The position numbers were made by a program, and so were the translations under genes. Of a stretch of 64,000 nt of DNA, positions 15,418 through 24,828 are shown in pieces (the stretch's first letter is position 1; each line of letters begins with the position of its first letter). The stretch lies in the NCBI GenBank assembly GCA_017889545.1, contig JAGFZV010000002.1, positions 186,001 to 250,000 of the forward strand, in the 5' to 3' direction. The notes under the pieces were generated by a model, which was not told the DNA's origin, did no database searches, and saw only the letters and a program-made list of their open reading frames with translations. This DNA comes from Bacillota bacterium. Its GTDB lineage: Bacteria; Bacillota; Negativicutes; CTSoil-072.

Positions 15418-16818
15418 TTATTTGCTGATGACCCCATTTTGTCTTGCAACTTTGCCTCTGGCCAAAGAAGCGAACATGCCGATGGCGCAAATGATGGTGA
15501 ACACGATAAAGGCGTCGTGGGCGCTGGAAACCAGTGTTTGGCTGTCGGTGGAGCGCAGGATCGTATCGCTGGCATAGACGGACAGCAGTAACGTGATGAT
15601 CGCCATGCTGATTGCCTGGCCGGTAAGACGCATGGTTCCTAATGTTGATGCCGCTACGCTGTAGAACCGTTTTTCAACCGATCCCATGATGGCATTGTTA
15701 TTGGGTGAGGCGAATAAGGCAAAGCCCAGTCCAATCAAGGTTAAATTTGCGATGATCCTCCATATGGGAGTGTCGGGAGTAACGAAGATAAATAGAAACA
15801 GTCCCAATGTATTGAACCCCATCCCGCAGGACGCGACGATGCGGGGCTCAATGCGGTCGGAAAGTGCGCCGGCAAATGGGGAACAAAGCGCCATCAGCAG
15901 TGGCTGTGACAACATGATGAGGCCGGCGATTTGCGAATTGTATCCCATGACAACCTGCAGATATAAAGAGATAATAAAGCTGACTGCGAATGTTGCACAG
16001 TAGTTAATCATTGCCGCTAAATTAGAAAAAGCGAAAACCCGGTTGTCCCGAAACAGGCTGACGTGGAAAATCGGGAAACGAAGCTTGGACTCATAGTAGA
16101 CAAAGAAGGCTAATAAAGCCAGGCCAATCGCCAATAACAACTTAGCGGTTATGTTATTGGAAATCGAGGAAAGTCCGTATAAAATCGTTGGAATGGTCAC
16201 GATATACAGCAGACTGCCGATGATATCAAATTTTTCTTCTTTTGCATCGGCCCATTCCCCTTTCAATCGCCAAATAGCCAGTATGGCAATGCAGCCGGCG
16301 AGCAAACCAGTAAAGAAAAAGACGCTTCGCCAGCCAAACTGGTGAGTCATGAAACCGCCCAAGACCGGTCCCAATGACAGGCCGATATAAGTAGCGGCAG
16401 CGGTCAGCCCCATGGCGTGGCCGCGTTTGTGCGGCGGATAGACAGAGGTCAGGATGGCGATGCCGGTGCTGAAAATCATGGTACTGACGGCGCCATGGCA
16501 TGTTCGCAAAACGATCAAGGCGGACATGGACCAGGCCATCCCGGATAAAAAGGCAAAAAAAGAAAACAAGATGAGGCCGGCAGCCAGCACTTTTTTTCTG
16601 CCGATAATATCGGCGATCCTTCCGACCGGCAGCAAAAAAGCGGCGGAAGCGAGCAAATAACTGGCGACCATCCAACTGAGATGCAAAGGGCTGCTCTCGA
16701 ATTCAGCGCCAATGGCCGGGATGGCCAGGTTTGTCGCGCTGCCCATAAAAGGCGCCAAAAAAGAAGTGGTCATGACAACCAACAGTACTGCGTTTTCCAA
16801 TGATAAGGTAAAGTTCAT
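15418..16818 (-). CDS. MFS multidrug transporter, DHA2 (14-TM) type
   Basis: A 466-residue major facilitator with about 14 predicted transmembrane segments, as in EmrB/QacA-type drug:proton antiporters. Seen motifs: LHLSWMVASYLLASAAFLLPVGRIAD split around GRIADIIGRKK, and LSLGPVLGGFMTHQFGWR in the fifth helix (antiporter motif C). ATG 16818 has AAGGAG; the frame extends further upstream without support. No regulator is adjacent. Confidence 0.87.
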   Translation of the reverse strand: MNFTLSLENAVLLVVMTTSFLAPFMGSATNLAIPAIGAEFESSPLHLSWMVASYLLASAAFLLPVGRIADIIGRKKVLAAGLILFSFFAFLSGMAWSMSALIVLRTCHGAVSTMIFSTGIAILTSVYPPHKRGHAMGLTAAATYIGLSLGPVLGGFMTHQFGWRSVFFFTGLLAGCIAILAIWRLKGEWADAKEEKFDIIGSLLYIVTIPTILYGLSSISNNITAKLLLAIGLALLAFFVYYESKLRFPIFHVSLFRDNRVFAFSNLAAMINYCATFAVSFIISLYLQVVMGYNSQIAGLIMLSQPLLMALCSPFAGALSDRIEPRIVASCGMGFNTLGLFLFIFVTPDTPIWRIIANLTLIGLGFALFASPNNNAIMGSVEKRFYSVAASTLGTMRLTGQAISMAIITLLLSVYASDTILRSTDSQTLVSSAHDAFIVFTIICAIGMFASLARGKVARQNGVISK

Positions 16819-17065
16819 AAGGGCTCCTTTATTATGCGGTGTTAAGTCTTGCTTCAATTTATATTTTATGCCGAAGCGGCGCAGGATGCAATCACCTAAC
16901 ATTTTTTCATGATAAAAGAAAAGGTGTGCAATTAGTCGCTATAGGATGATAGAGGAAGATAATGCCGTAATAAATTTGTTTTATCGCATAGTCTGCTAGT
17001 TTAATAGTTTACCAAAATAAAGTAAAATGATTGCAGACTAATATCATGATATGGGGGTAATAAGA

Positions 17066-17836
17066 GTGAAGCGATTTTTAATGCTCGTGTTTGTCTTGGC
17101 TTTAGCCGGCTTGATGGTAGCAGGCTGCGGCGGACAGAAGAAAAAACTGGTGATCGGCCTGGATGATAATTTCCCGCCGATGGGTTTTCGGGATGACAAA
17201 AATGTGATTGTCGGCTTTGACATTGATCTTGCGAAGGAAGCGGCAAAACGGTTGAACATGGATGTGGAATTCAAGCCGATTGACTGGAACAGTAAAGAAG
17301 TAGAATTGAACAGCAAGCGGATTGATATGATCTGGAATGGTCTGACCGTTACGGAAAAACGGAAAGAAAATATCTTATTCAGCAATCCGTATATGGAAAA
17401 CGGTCAAGTCATTGTTGTATTAGCGGCCTCTCCCATTAAAACAAAAGCGGATTTGGCAGGAAAAATTGTTGGTACGCAAGAAGGCAGCAGCAGCATAGAT
17501 TCTATGCAAAAAGAGCCTAAAGTGTTCAATTCCTTAAAAGAACTGAAAAAGTATCCCGATAATATTGCCTCTTTCATGGATTTGACAAGCGGCCGGGTCG
17601 AAGCGATTGTTTTAGATGAGCTTGTTGCTCGCTATTATATCACTAAGAAGGCCAAAAATCCGAATGAATACAGAGTTTTGGATGAAAGTTTCGCTGCGGA
17701 GCAAATGGCTGTCGGGATGCGTAAGGGCGACACCGAATTGCAGGGTAAATTGCAAAAAGTTTTGGATGAAATGAAAAAAGACGGAACATCTGCCAAAATA
17801 TCTCAGCAATGGTTTGGCGCAAATTTGATAAAATAA
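17066..17836 (+). CDS. Polar amino acid ABC transporter substrate-binding lipoprotein
   Basis: A 256-residue solute-binding protein of family 3. A lipoprotein signal peptide ends in LMVAGC (Cys 21). The mature part begins LVIGLDDNFPPMGFRDD, with the FDIDLAKEAAKRL helix and NGLTVTEKRK motif typical of amino acid binders. GTG 17066 is chosen because GGGGGT lies at good spacing; the ATG at 17051 overlaps that signal. It forms an importer with the next two genes. Confidence 0.92.
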   Translation: MKRFLMLVFVLALAGLMVAGCGGQKKKLVIGLDDNFPPMGFRDDKNVIVGFDIDLAKEAAKRLNMDVEFKPIDWNSKEVELNSKRIDMIWNGLTVTEKRKENILFSNPYMENGQVIVVLAASPIKTKADLAGKIVGTQEGSSSIDSMQKEPKVFNSLKELKKYPDNIASFMDLTSGRVEAIVLDELVARYYITKKAKNPNEYRVLDESFAAEQMAVGMRKGDTELQGKLQKVLDEMKKDGTSAKISQQWFGANLIK

Positions 17837-17863
17837 ACGTATGTAGAGTGCCGTATTTTGATT

Positions 17864-17890
17864 GAGCCAATGGCGACCTGCCATTGGCTC
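17864..17890 (+). terminator. Intra-operon hairpin between binding protein and permease genes
   Basis: The stem GAGCCAATGGC / GCCATTGGCTC with a 5-nt loop and a short TTGTT tail. This probably lets the binding protein be made in excess over the membrane parts. Confidence 0.6.
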
Positions 17891-17972
17891 TTGTTGGCTT
17901 GATGGATCATACTATCTGATATCTGTTGCTTTTCCAGCGGTCTTTAAGTGGCATAGAATTGAGGTATTTTGC

Positions 17973-18626
17973 ATGGACTATGTATTAGAAATTCTTGGTC
18001 CCATGGTGGACGGATCGTTGATCACGATAAAAATGTTTGCGATTGTCATCGTATTGTCTCTACCGTTGGGCTTGCTCGTTTCTTTATTAAGAATATCCAG
18101 ATTTAAACCGTTGCGATTCGCGGTCGGCACATATATCTGGGTCATGCGGGGAACGCCGTTGATGCTGCAGCTGCTGTTCGTGTATTACGGACTGCCGTTT
18201 TTGCCGTTTGGCGGAATTATGCTGACGGATATGCAGGCGGCTGTTTTTGCATTTACGTTTAACTACGCGGCGTATACGGCTGAAATTTTCCGGGCCGGAA
18301 TCCAGTCGATTGACAAAGGACAGTACGAAGGCGCCAAAGCGTTGGGCATGACGTATATGCAAACGATGCGCCGGATTATTATACCGCAGATGATCAAACG
18401 GGTTTTGCCGCCGATCAGCAATGAAACCATATCATTGGTGAAAGATACTTCGTTAATCTATATTTTGGCGATGAATGATTTGCTGAGAACCACCCGGGCG
18501 ATTGTGCAGCGGGATTTTGATACTACGGCTTTTATTGTGGCAGGGGTTTTTTATCTGTTGATGACGTTAGTGGTTACTTTTGTTTTCGAAAGACTTGAAA
18601 AGCATTATGCGGCCTATGAGGGATAG
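17973..18626 (+). CDS. Polar amino acid ABC transporter permease
   Basis: A 217-residue inner-membrane protein of the HisM/GlnP family with about five transmembrane segments. The ABC-permease EAA loop is visible as [22 protein letters not shown]-like sequence near the middle. [18 protein letters not shown] is typical of this family. ATG 17973 has GAGG upstream. The stop codon overlaps the first start option of the ATPase gene. Confidence 0.92.
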   Translation: MDYVLEILGPMVDGSLITIKMFAIVIVLSLPLGLLVSLLRISRFKPLRFAVGTYIWVMRGTPLMLQLLFVYYGLPFLPFGGIMLTDMQAAVFAFTFNYAAYTAEIFRAGIQSIDKGQYEGAKALGMTYMQTMRRIIIPQMIKRVLPPISNETISLVKDTSLIYILAMNDLLRTTRAIVQRDFDTTAFIVAGVFYLLMTLVVTFVFERLEKHYAAYEG

Positions 18627-18628
18627 TG

Positions 18629-19393
18629 ATGATGGATATGAAGATGATTGAAGTGCAAAGTGTATATAAAAGTTTCGGCAGTCTTGCTGTTTTAAAAGGC
18701 ATTTCATTGGATGTCGCCAAAGCGGAAGTTCTGGCGATCATCGGGCCATCCGGTTCAGGGAAAAGCACACTGTTGCGTTGTTTGAACCGTTTGGAGGAAA
18801 TCGATAAAGGAACGATCAAAATTGCCGGGCAGATTCTTGTGTCGGATGTTGACGGCGTCAGCCACTATGCGCCGCCTGCTGAGGCGTTGGCAATTTGCCG
18901 CCAAACGGGGATGATATTCCAGAACTTCAATTTATTCCCGCATATGACTGTTTTACAGAATGTCATGGAAGCTCCAATGACTGTAAAAAAGGTTAAAAAA
19001 TCGGAAATATTGCCGGAAGCGGAAGAATTGCTGCGTAGAGTGGGGCTATTTGAAAAACGGAATAACTATCCATCCCAGTTATCCGGCGGTCAAAAGCAGC
19101 GTGTGGCGATTGCCCGTGCATTGGCGATGAAACCCGATATCATGCTGTTTGATGAAGCTACGGCTTCGCTTGATCCGGAGCTTACGGCAGAGGTTCTAAA
19201 GGTCATCGGCCAGTTGGCCGAAGAACACATGACGATGATTGTGGTTACGCATGAGATGGGATTTGCCCGTGAAGTCGCTCACAGGGTGATTTTTATGGAT
19301 CATGGCGAAATTGTCGAAGAGGGACACCCCGATCAGATTTTCAGCCAACCTAAGCATCCCCGGACTCAGGCTTTTTTAAACAGCATATTGTAG
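18629..19393 (+). CDS. Polar amino acid ABC transporter ATP-binding protein
   Basis: A 254-residue GlnQ-type ATPase. Walker A is GPSGSGKST, the signature is [16 protein letters not shown], Walker B is [14 protein letters not shown], and the switch His is in VVTHEMGFA. It energises the importer formed with the two preceding genes. A short insertion around residues 70-90 ([13 protein letters not shown]) is unusual for GlnQ but not disruptive. GTG 18626 is an alternative start. Confidence 0.94.
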   Translation: MMDMKMIEVQSVYKSFGSLAVLKGISLDVAKAEVLAIIGPSGSGKSTLLRCLNRLEEIDKGTIKIAGQILVSDVDGVSHYAPPAEALAICRQTGMIFQNFNLFPHMTVLQNVMEAPMTVKKVKKSEILPEAEELLRRVGLFEKRNNYPSQLSGGQKQRVAIARALAMKPDIMLFDEATASLDPELTAEVLKVIGQLAEEHMTMIVVTHEMGFAREVAHRVIFMDHGEIVEEGHPDQIFSQPKHPRTQAFLNSIL

Positions 19394-19516
19394 CAGACTG
19401 TTGAAAAAGGCCAATCTGCGGCGTCACGCCTGCGTTTGCTTGCTTGCGTACAACTTAGCACGCGGCGCATCGCAAGCCTCGCCGTTCCTTGCATCTCGAC
19501 CTTTTTGAACAGTCTG
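19394..19516. repeat. Dispersed element with terminal inverted repeats (copy 2)
   Basis: Bounded by CAGACTGTTGAAAAAGG and CCTTTTTGAACAGTCTG. The inside carries CAATCTGCGGCG, GTTTGCTTGCTTGCGTAC and GCAAGCCTCG...TTCCT.GCATCT, all shared with the copies near 31.7 kb and 39.3 kb. A second bare left end (TTGCAAAAGGCCAATCTGCGG) follows at 19526-19550. It has no coding potential. Confidence 0.75.
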
Positions 19517-19580
19517 AATTATCTTATGTTGCAAAAGGCCAATCTGCGGTGTAACAACTATGTCCCCTTGCTTCGAGAGG

Positions 19581-19606
19581 AGCCGTCTAACGGCTTCTTT
19601 TTTTTG
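19581..19606 (+). terminator. Rho-independent terminator
   Basis: AGCCGT-CTA-ACGGCT followed by a long T run. The same hairpin with T run occurs at 25830 after the rhodanese operon. The rest of the 373-bp gap to 19767 is the repeat element and AT-rich upstream DNA with an inverted repeat CCTTTCTATATAGAAAGG just before the ribosome site. Confidence 0.7.
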
Positions 19607-19766
19607 CGTGTAAGTGTTAATGAAAATGATTTACTTTTTTTAAAAAAAAGAAAGAAAAACCAGAAAATTCTTGCAAAAGAAGGAATTATGACTTATTTGT
19701 GGAATTTATGAAGAATAATAATGTATGGATAACCTTTCTATATAGAAAGGAAAGGGGAGGGCATGT

Positions 19767-20807
19767 ATGCGGCGATCAAAAAAAAGTATTGCAATGATTG
19801 TTTTGGCGTTGTGTTTAACTTTTTTGTTTACTGGTTGCGGCTCCAGGCAAACTGCGGTTGAAGATTTGAAGCCTGCACCAACAGTTGCCGTTGCTGAACC
19901 AACCGTTGTTTTGCAGGCGCAAACAGACGCATACCTAAAACAAAACCGGCTGCTTTTTGTTGAACCTCAGGAAATTTTGGAAAAAGCGGTAACGTCTGGT
20001 GATCAAAGCTATTATCTTGTGGATATCCGGAATGACGATCATTACGCCAACGCGCACATACCGGGAGCGATACATATCGCCTACGCCGATGTCTGGCGGC
20101 AGAATAAAATAGAATATTTGCCGAAGGACAAAAAAATCATCATCATTGATTATTCCGGACATACCGCCAGTCAAGTCGCTGCTTTCTGGGGGATGCTCGG
20201 ATTTGATGCCGTGGCCATGAAAAACGGAATGGCAGGCTGGACTCGCGAGAAGGAAGTGATCGGCGGAGCAGCATTGCCGTGTGAAGCGCAAAATTATCCG
20301 GTTGTAACGCTGGCTGCTGCCGCGCCGGTAGAAGAGTTTCTTCTGCCCCAATGGGAAACAAAAGCGACAAATTTTACAGAACTATTGATCAGCAGGTCAC
20401 AGGAAGCAACAGGGATTTTACCGGTCATTCAGTCCAAGGATTTTAAGGATAATATGAAAAAATATTCTATCATCGATATCCGGCAGCCGGAACATTATGC
20501 CGCGGGACATGTTGAAGGCGCTGTAAATATTCCTTTTCGTACGATTGCTGAAATGCAAAATTTAAAAAAACTTTCTCCCGATAAGGAGATTGTTGTGATT
20601 TGCTATGACGGGCATGCCTCCAGTCAGGCGGCCAGACTGTTGAATCAGCTGGGATATCATGCCACAGTGCTGAAGGATGGCATGAGCGCCTGGATTGCTG
20701 ACGAAAAGGTTATTGGTGCAAAGCCGATTGCCTGCAATATTGCCGAGAAGCCGATTGTCAAGTTGAATGCGCCATTGGAGGCCGGACCTTCAATGGCTGC
20801 AACCTGA
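19767..20807 (+). CDS. Tandem rhodanese-domain lipoprotein A
   Basis: A 346-residue exported lipoprotein (signal peptide ending FLFTGC). Two rhodanese domains follow, about residues 60-175 and 215-330. The second has the catalytic Cys in VVICYDGHASSQ. The first has Asp at that place (IIIDYSGHTASQ) and should not transfer sulfane sulfur. It is the first gene before a Psr/Phs-type molybdoenzyme, so it may bind or deliver sulfane sulfur or polysulfide at the outer face of the membrane; this is inference. The ATG has AAGGGGAGGG upstream. Confidence 0.9.
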   Translation: MRRSKKSIAMIVLALCLTFLFTGCGSRQTAVEDLKPAPTVAVAEPTVVLQAQTDAYLKQNRLLFVEPQEILEKAVTSGDQSYYLVDIRNDDHYANAHIPGAIHIAYADVWRQNKIEYLPKDKKIIIIDYSGHTASQVAAFWGMLGFDAVAMKNGMAGWTREKEVIGGAALPCEAQNYPVVTLAAAAPVEEFLLPQWETKATNFTELLISRSQEATGILPVIQSKDFKDNMKKYSIIDIRQPEHYAAGHVEGAVNIPFRTIAEMQNLKKLSPDKEIVVICYDGHASSQAARLLNQLGYHATVLKDGMSAWIADEKVIGAKPIACNIAEKPIVKLNAPLEAGPSMAAT

Positions 20808-20864
20808 GGGTGATCATAGTGCAGTCAGGTCTGGCTGCGTAAAGACAAACGGAAGGTGATAACG

Positions 20865-23090
20865 ATGTGGAATATTAGCAGACGAACTTTTCTTAAGGCA
20901 GGGATTGCTGCCGGTGCAGCCTGTGCAGCGCCGGTTGCCTTTGATTTCAAATCGTTTGTAAAAGGGTCGGCTGAAAGCCAAGTTGATCGTATTCCATCGA
21001 CTTGCAATGGTTGTTCAAGCAATTGCGCGATGTTTGTTTATGTGAAAAACGGACGGTTGTGGAAATTGGAAGGAATTCCAGGGGCGATGAGAAACGAAGG
21101 CACTCTTTGTGCCCGTGCTTATGGTGTTGCCGCGGATATTTACAATCCCGACCGGATAAAACAGCCGATGAAACGGGTCGGTGAAGGCAACCAGTTTGCG
21201 CCAATCAGTTGGGAACAGGCATTTAAAGAAATTGCTGAAAAACTGACGAAAATCATTGATAAAAATACCGGGAATTCGGTTGCCTGGATGGCTCACGGGG
21301 GCAAGGAAACATATGCGCAGATGCTTCTTGATGAGATTGGCGCGGCGACCTATATTACCCATTATTCGACCTGTTTTACGGCAAAAACAAATGCCTGGGA
21401 CAAGATGATCGGCGCACAACTCACTTCGGACATGGACCGGTCGAATTATATGCTGTTTGCCGGACGTAATTATGCCGGCGCCGTTATGCCCGGCGCCATG
21501 CGCAGGATCATGCGGGCTAAAAAACGGGGCGCTAAAATTATTGTGGTGGATCCACGCTTGTGTGAGTTGGCAAAAGTCGCTGATGAATGGATCCCAATAC
21601 GTCCGGGTACCGATCTTGCTTTTTTTCTGGGATTGGCGCACACGCTGATTATCGAGAAATTATATAATGCAGATTTTGTTGCAAAATTTGTTTTTGGGTT
21701 CGAAGAATTTTGGAATGCCAACAAAACGTTTACCGCTGACAAGGCGGCGGCAATCTGTGATATTCCGGCGGATAAAATCCGGTCGATCGCCAGAGAAATG
21801 GCTCGTAATGCGCCGGCTTCTTTCTTGGAACCGGGATATCATGGTTTGCACAACCATTATGTCAGCAGTACGCAAATTGCTCAGGCGAATGTGATTGTGA
21901 ACGCGTTGCTGGGTAACTTTTATCAGCATGGAGGGTTGATGCCCAGCGCTGCTCCCAAATTCGGCAAGCTATCTTTGCCTAAGAGACTTCAACCCGAAAA
22001 AGGTCCGCGGGCGGATGGCGCCGGGGTGAGAAATGAATATCCAACAGTGGAACCTGGTCGGGGAATTGCCCAAAATATGCCGGAATTAATTGCTCAGGGT
22101 AAGATAAAAGCGGTTTTCATTTATCACTATAATCCATTGCGAACTGCTCCCGACCCGGAATACCAGAAGAAAATCGCCAATGCGGAATTGGTTGTTTCGA
22201 TCCCGATCGATTGGAATGAAACATCGGTGTACGCAGCTCACTATATCTTGCCCGAACATTATTTTTTGGAGCGGCTGGAAACTCCCAAGTCACTTTCCGG
22301 AAATATTGCCTACGATTATCCGCAAGTGGTTATGCGCTTTCCTGCCATCAAACCGCTGCATGATACCAAATCGCTGCTGGATATTCTAAAAGGACTTACT
22401 GCCGCAATGAAAATTGATGACCTTTTTCCGTTTACCGTTGAGGAAGAGGCGGAGGCGATGCTGCGGCCGCTGAATATAAGTATCGCCAAGATGAAAGAAA
22501 CTGGTTGTTATGAGCTTCCGGATCCGGTCCGTCCCGGCTTCCCTATGATCGATGGAAAACCGGCTGGCAATTCGACGACCGGAAAAGTGGAGTTTTCCAT
22601 CGGAGCATTTAAGTTGCACGGCCGTCAGGGAGTTCCGGTATGGATCCCGCCGCTCGTCAGTCCCAAAGAGGACAACGAATTCCGGCTTATCCATGGAAAA
22701 CAGCCTTGGCACTCCCATTCAGTTACAAGTGATAGCCGGTATTTGATGGCTATTTCCGATAGTTATCATGGCAGTTGGCTGTGGATGAATTCCGTCCGGG
22801 CGGAAAAACTGGGGATTAAAAACGGCGATACGGTAACCGTTGAAGCCAATATTCGTTATGGTGAAACGTCCAGAAAGGTCAGCAAAACAATTCCGGTTAA
22901 AGTCACGGAAATGCTGCACCCGGAATGTGTCTGGGTTCCCTCTGGGTATGGAAATTTCTCGCCGCAAGCGAAATTTGGCTACCAAAAGGGGATCAATTAT
23001 AATGATTTTGCTGCGGCCAGAGTGGAGCCTCTTTCAGGCAGTTGCATGGTACAAGAAGTCATCGTAACCATCCGGAAGGGAGGAAAATAA
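20865..23090 (+). CDS. Molybdopterin oxidoreductase catalytic subunit (Psr/Phs-like), Tat-exported
   Basis: A 741-residue DMSO-reductase-superfamily enzyme. The N-terminus carries a twin-arginine signal, SRRTFLKAG. A 4Fe-4S motif C-x2-C-x3-C...C (CNGCSSNC then LCAR) follows. A Cys in HYSTCFTAK lies where Psr/Phs enzymes have their molybdenum ligand. The C-terminal pterin-binding domain contains LIHGKQPWHSHS. With the next two genes it forms a membrane-anchored three-subunit reductase; polysulfide, thiosulfate or a related sulfur compound is the likely substrate given the flanking rhodaneses. ATG 20865 is preferred over GTG 20856. No dedicated TorD-like chaperone gene is adjacent. Confidence 0.92.
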   Translation: MWNISRRTFLKAGIAAGAACAAPVAFDFKSFVKGSAESQVDRIPSTCNGCSSNCAMFVYVKNGRLWKLEGIPGAMRNEGTLCARAYGVAADIYNPDRIKQPMKRVGEGNQFAPISWEQAFKEIAEKLTKIIDKNTGNSVAWMAHGGKETYAQMLLDEIGAATYITHYSTCFTAKTNAWDKMIGAQLTSDMDRSNYMLFAGRNYAGAVMPGAMRRIMRAKKRGAKIIVVDPRLCELAKVADEWIPIRPGTDLAFFLGLAHTLIIEKLYNADFVAKFVFGFEEFWNANKTFTADKAAAICDIPADKIRSIAREMARNAPASFLEPGYHGLHNHYVSSTQIAQANVIVNALLGNFYQHGGLMPSAAPKFGKLSLPKRLQPEKGPRADGAGVRNEYPTVEPGRGIAQNMPELIAQGKIKAVFIYHYNPLRTAPDPEYQKKIANAELVVSIPIDWNETSVYAAHYILPEHYFLERLETPKSLSGNIAYDYPQVVMRFPAIKPLHDTKSLLDILKGLTAAMKIDDLFPFTVEEEAEAMLRPLNISIAKMKETGCYELPDPVRPGFPMIDGKPAGNSTTGKVEFSIGAFKLHGRQGVPVWIPPLVSPKEDNEFRLIHGKQPWHSHSVTSDSRYLMAISDSYHGSWLWMNSVRAEKLGIKNGDTVTVEANIRYGETSRKVSKTIPVKVTEMLHPECVWVPSGYGNFSPQAKFGYQKGINYNDFAAARVEPLSGSCMVQEVIVTIRKGGK

Positions 23091-23091
23091 A

Positions 23092-23637
23092 ATGCCGCAT
23101 TATGCTATGCTGATTGATGCAGCGCGTTGTACGGGATGTGCGGCCTGCCGGATTGCCTGTCAAATGCAATGGCAACTGCCGCCGGAAATTTTTTTCAATC
23201 GACTGGAGTTTCGCGAACAGGGAAAATATCCTCATGTCCAGCAGGAAATTGTGCCTGTGCAGTGTATGCATTGCGATCATCCGCCTTGCGCGACAGTATG
23301 TCCGACACAAGCTACGTATAAACGCGACGATGGCCTGGTGTTGATTGATGAGTCGAAATGCATAGGCTGTAAATACTGCGTTGTTGCTTGTCCTTATGAT
23401 GTAAGGCAGGTCAATGAACGGGGGATTCCCGAAAAGTGCCGTTTCTGCGCCGGCCATATTGAAAATGGCGGTCAGCCTCCATGCGTCACAACCTGTATGA
23501 ATACGGTCCGGGTGTTTGGAGATTTGGATGACCCGGACAGTGAGATCAGCCGGCAGATGAAGGAAAAAAATGTTTACCGGCTGGCGGAGTATAAAGGAAC
23601 AAAACCTCGTGTGTTCTATGTTAAGAACGGGGGGTGA
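23092..23637 (+). CDS. Four-cluster ferredoxin subunit (PsrB/PhsB/DmsB-like)
   Basis: A 181-residue electron-transfer subunit. Four groups of Cys bind four 4Fe-4S clusters: CTGCAACRIAC, CMHCDHPPCATVC, CIGCKYCVVAC, and CRFC with PPCVTTC. It carries electrons between the membrane quinone subunit and the molybdenum subunit. It has no export signal of its own, as expected for co-export with the Tat-targeted partner. The start codon follows the previous stop by one base, with GGGAGG upstream. Confidence 0.95.
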   Translation: MPHYAMLIDAARCTGCAACRIACQMQWQLPPEIFFNRLEFREQGKYPHVQQEIVPVQCMHCDHPPCATVCPTQATYKRDDGLVLIDESKCIGCKYCVVACPYDVRQVNERGIPEKCRFCAGHIENGGQPPCVTTCMNTVRVFGDLDDPDSEISRQMKEKNVYRLAEYKGTKPRVFYVKNGG

Positions 23638-23645
23638 GATCAAAT

Positions 23646-24752
23646 ATGCGAATGTTTGAACGATGGATGGCAATACCGGGCATTTTGGCTGCAATCGCTT
23701 TTGCGGGCGCGATTTACAAATGGGTCTATGGGGAACATGCATTAGGGACTTCGGCTGTGGTGCCATGGGGAAGTCTCATTGCCGGCTACGCATTTTTTGC
23801 TGCTGCTGCCACGGGAGTTGGATTAATTGGCGCTGTCGGCCATCTTAGCGGGAAACCGGCATTGGCGTCACTGGAAAAGAGAAGCTTGTTTCTATCGCTG
23901 GCGTTGTTACTATCCGGTTTTGTCTTGATTGGTGTGGAGCTTGGCAACCCTTTCCATTTAGTGTATGTTGTTATTTCACCGAATTTCCAATCTGGGATAT
24001 GGTGGATGAGTTTTCTGTATACGATTTATCTGGTTCTTTTGTTTATCGAATGCTATTTCAGTCAGGTGGATCCTGCAAATAAAAATCTGAAATTGGTCGG
24101 TGTGATTGCTATTGTCAGTAAAGTGGCGGCAGTATGCACTCTGGGGGCGATTTTTGCACTGGCGTCTACGCGCATTTTCTGGTCCGGCATTTACTTCCCG
24201 CTATACATATTGCTGACAGCTGTGCTTTCCGGAGCAGCTGCGCTGATACTCTCCCTATATCTTACGGGAAACGGCAAAGGGAAAACAGTGGACAGCCATG
24301 TTATGGCTGCATTAAGCAAGATTATGGCTGTAACGATTGTCTTGGCGCTGCTGTTTACTGCGGGGAAAATTCTTTACGACAGCCGGTCGGGCATTTCCGC
24401 TTTGCAAGATGCAGCGGCGGTTCTTGTCAGTGGTCCGCTTGCAGTGCGTTTCTGGGGCATGGAGGTCGTGGTCGGAATGCTTATTCCTCTAATGCTGATC
24501 TTCCGTTTTAATCTGACAAGAGTAGTCATTGCGGCAATTGCAGTATTGGCTGGCGTTTTTTTCATGCGGGTTGATTTCATTATGGCGGGTCAAATCGTAC
24601 CGCAAGTAGTGGTGGAAGGTGTCCAGCATGTTGTTTATCACAGTTATTCAATGACATGGACTGAATGGGCTCTGATTGCCGGAGCATTTGCCGCCAGTTC
24701 GCTCATGTATACCTTTTTTGAAAAAAAATTCAATCTCGATGTTGGTAAATAG
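23646..24752 (+). CDS. NrfD/PsrC-family membrane subunit
   Basis: A 368-residue integral membrane protein with nine or ten transmembrane segments. It is the quinol-interacting anchor of Psr/Phs/Nrf-type complexes. It is co-translated with the ferredoxin subunit; the frames overlap at a GTG, but the ATG at 23646 has GGGGGGTGA at better spacing. It should link menaquinol oxidation to reduction at the outer face. Confidence 0.92.
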   Translation: MRMFERWMAIPGILAAIAFAGAIYKWVYGEHALGTSAVVPWGSLIAGYAFFAAAATGVGLIGAVGHLSGKPALASLEKRSLFLSLALLLSGFVLIGVELGNPFHLVYVVISPNFQSGIWWMSFLYTIYLVLLFIECYFSQVDPANKNLKLVGVIAIVSKVAAVCTLGAIFALASTRIFWSGIYFPLYILLTAVLSGAAALILSLYLTGNGKGKTVDSHVMAALSKIMAVTIVLALLFTAGKILYDSRSGISALQDAAAVLVSGPLAVRFWGMEVVVGMLIPLMLIFRFNLTRVVIAAIAVLAGVFFMRVDFIMAGQIVPQVVVEGVQHVVYHSYSMTWTEWALIAGAFAASSLMYTFFEKKFNLDVGK

Positions 24753-24828
24753 GAAGTTTAAGGGGGGATCGGTTTCGCTTATTAGGGAAGTTTAACTTAA
24801 GATTACAAATATGAGAGGGGAATGAACT

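Noticed and set aside
15363-15575. Small minus-strand frame over the gamma carbonic anhydrase end
   Set aside because: It overlaps both real convergent genes in other frames and lacks a ribosome site.
16819-17065. Promoter for the amino acid importer
   Set aside because: The 247-bp gap is AT-rich with several -10-like words (TTTAAT, GTAAAAT), but none has a convincing -35 partner, so no site is listed.
19436-19711. A 91-residue open frame after the amino acid ATPase gene
   Set aside because: It lies within the inverted-repeat element and runs through a terminator. It has no ribosome site.
23059-23766. A 235-residue open frame on the minus strand
   Set aside because: It overlaps the four-cluster ferredoxin gene in antisense. 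The many Cys codons of the real gene explain the open frame.
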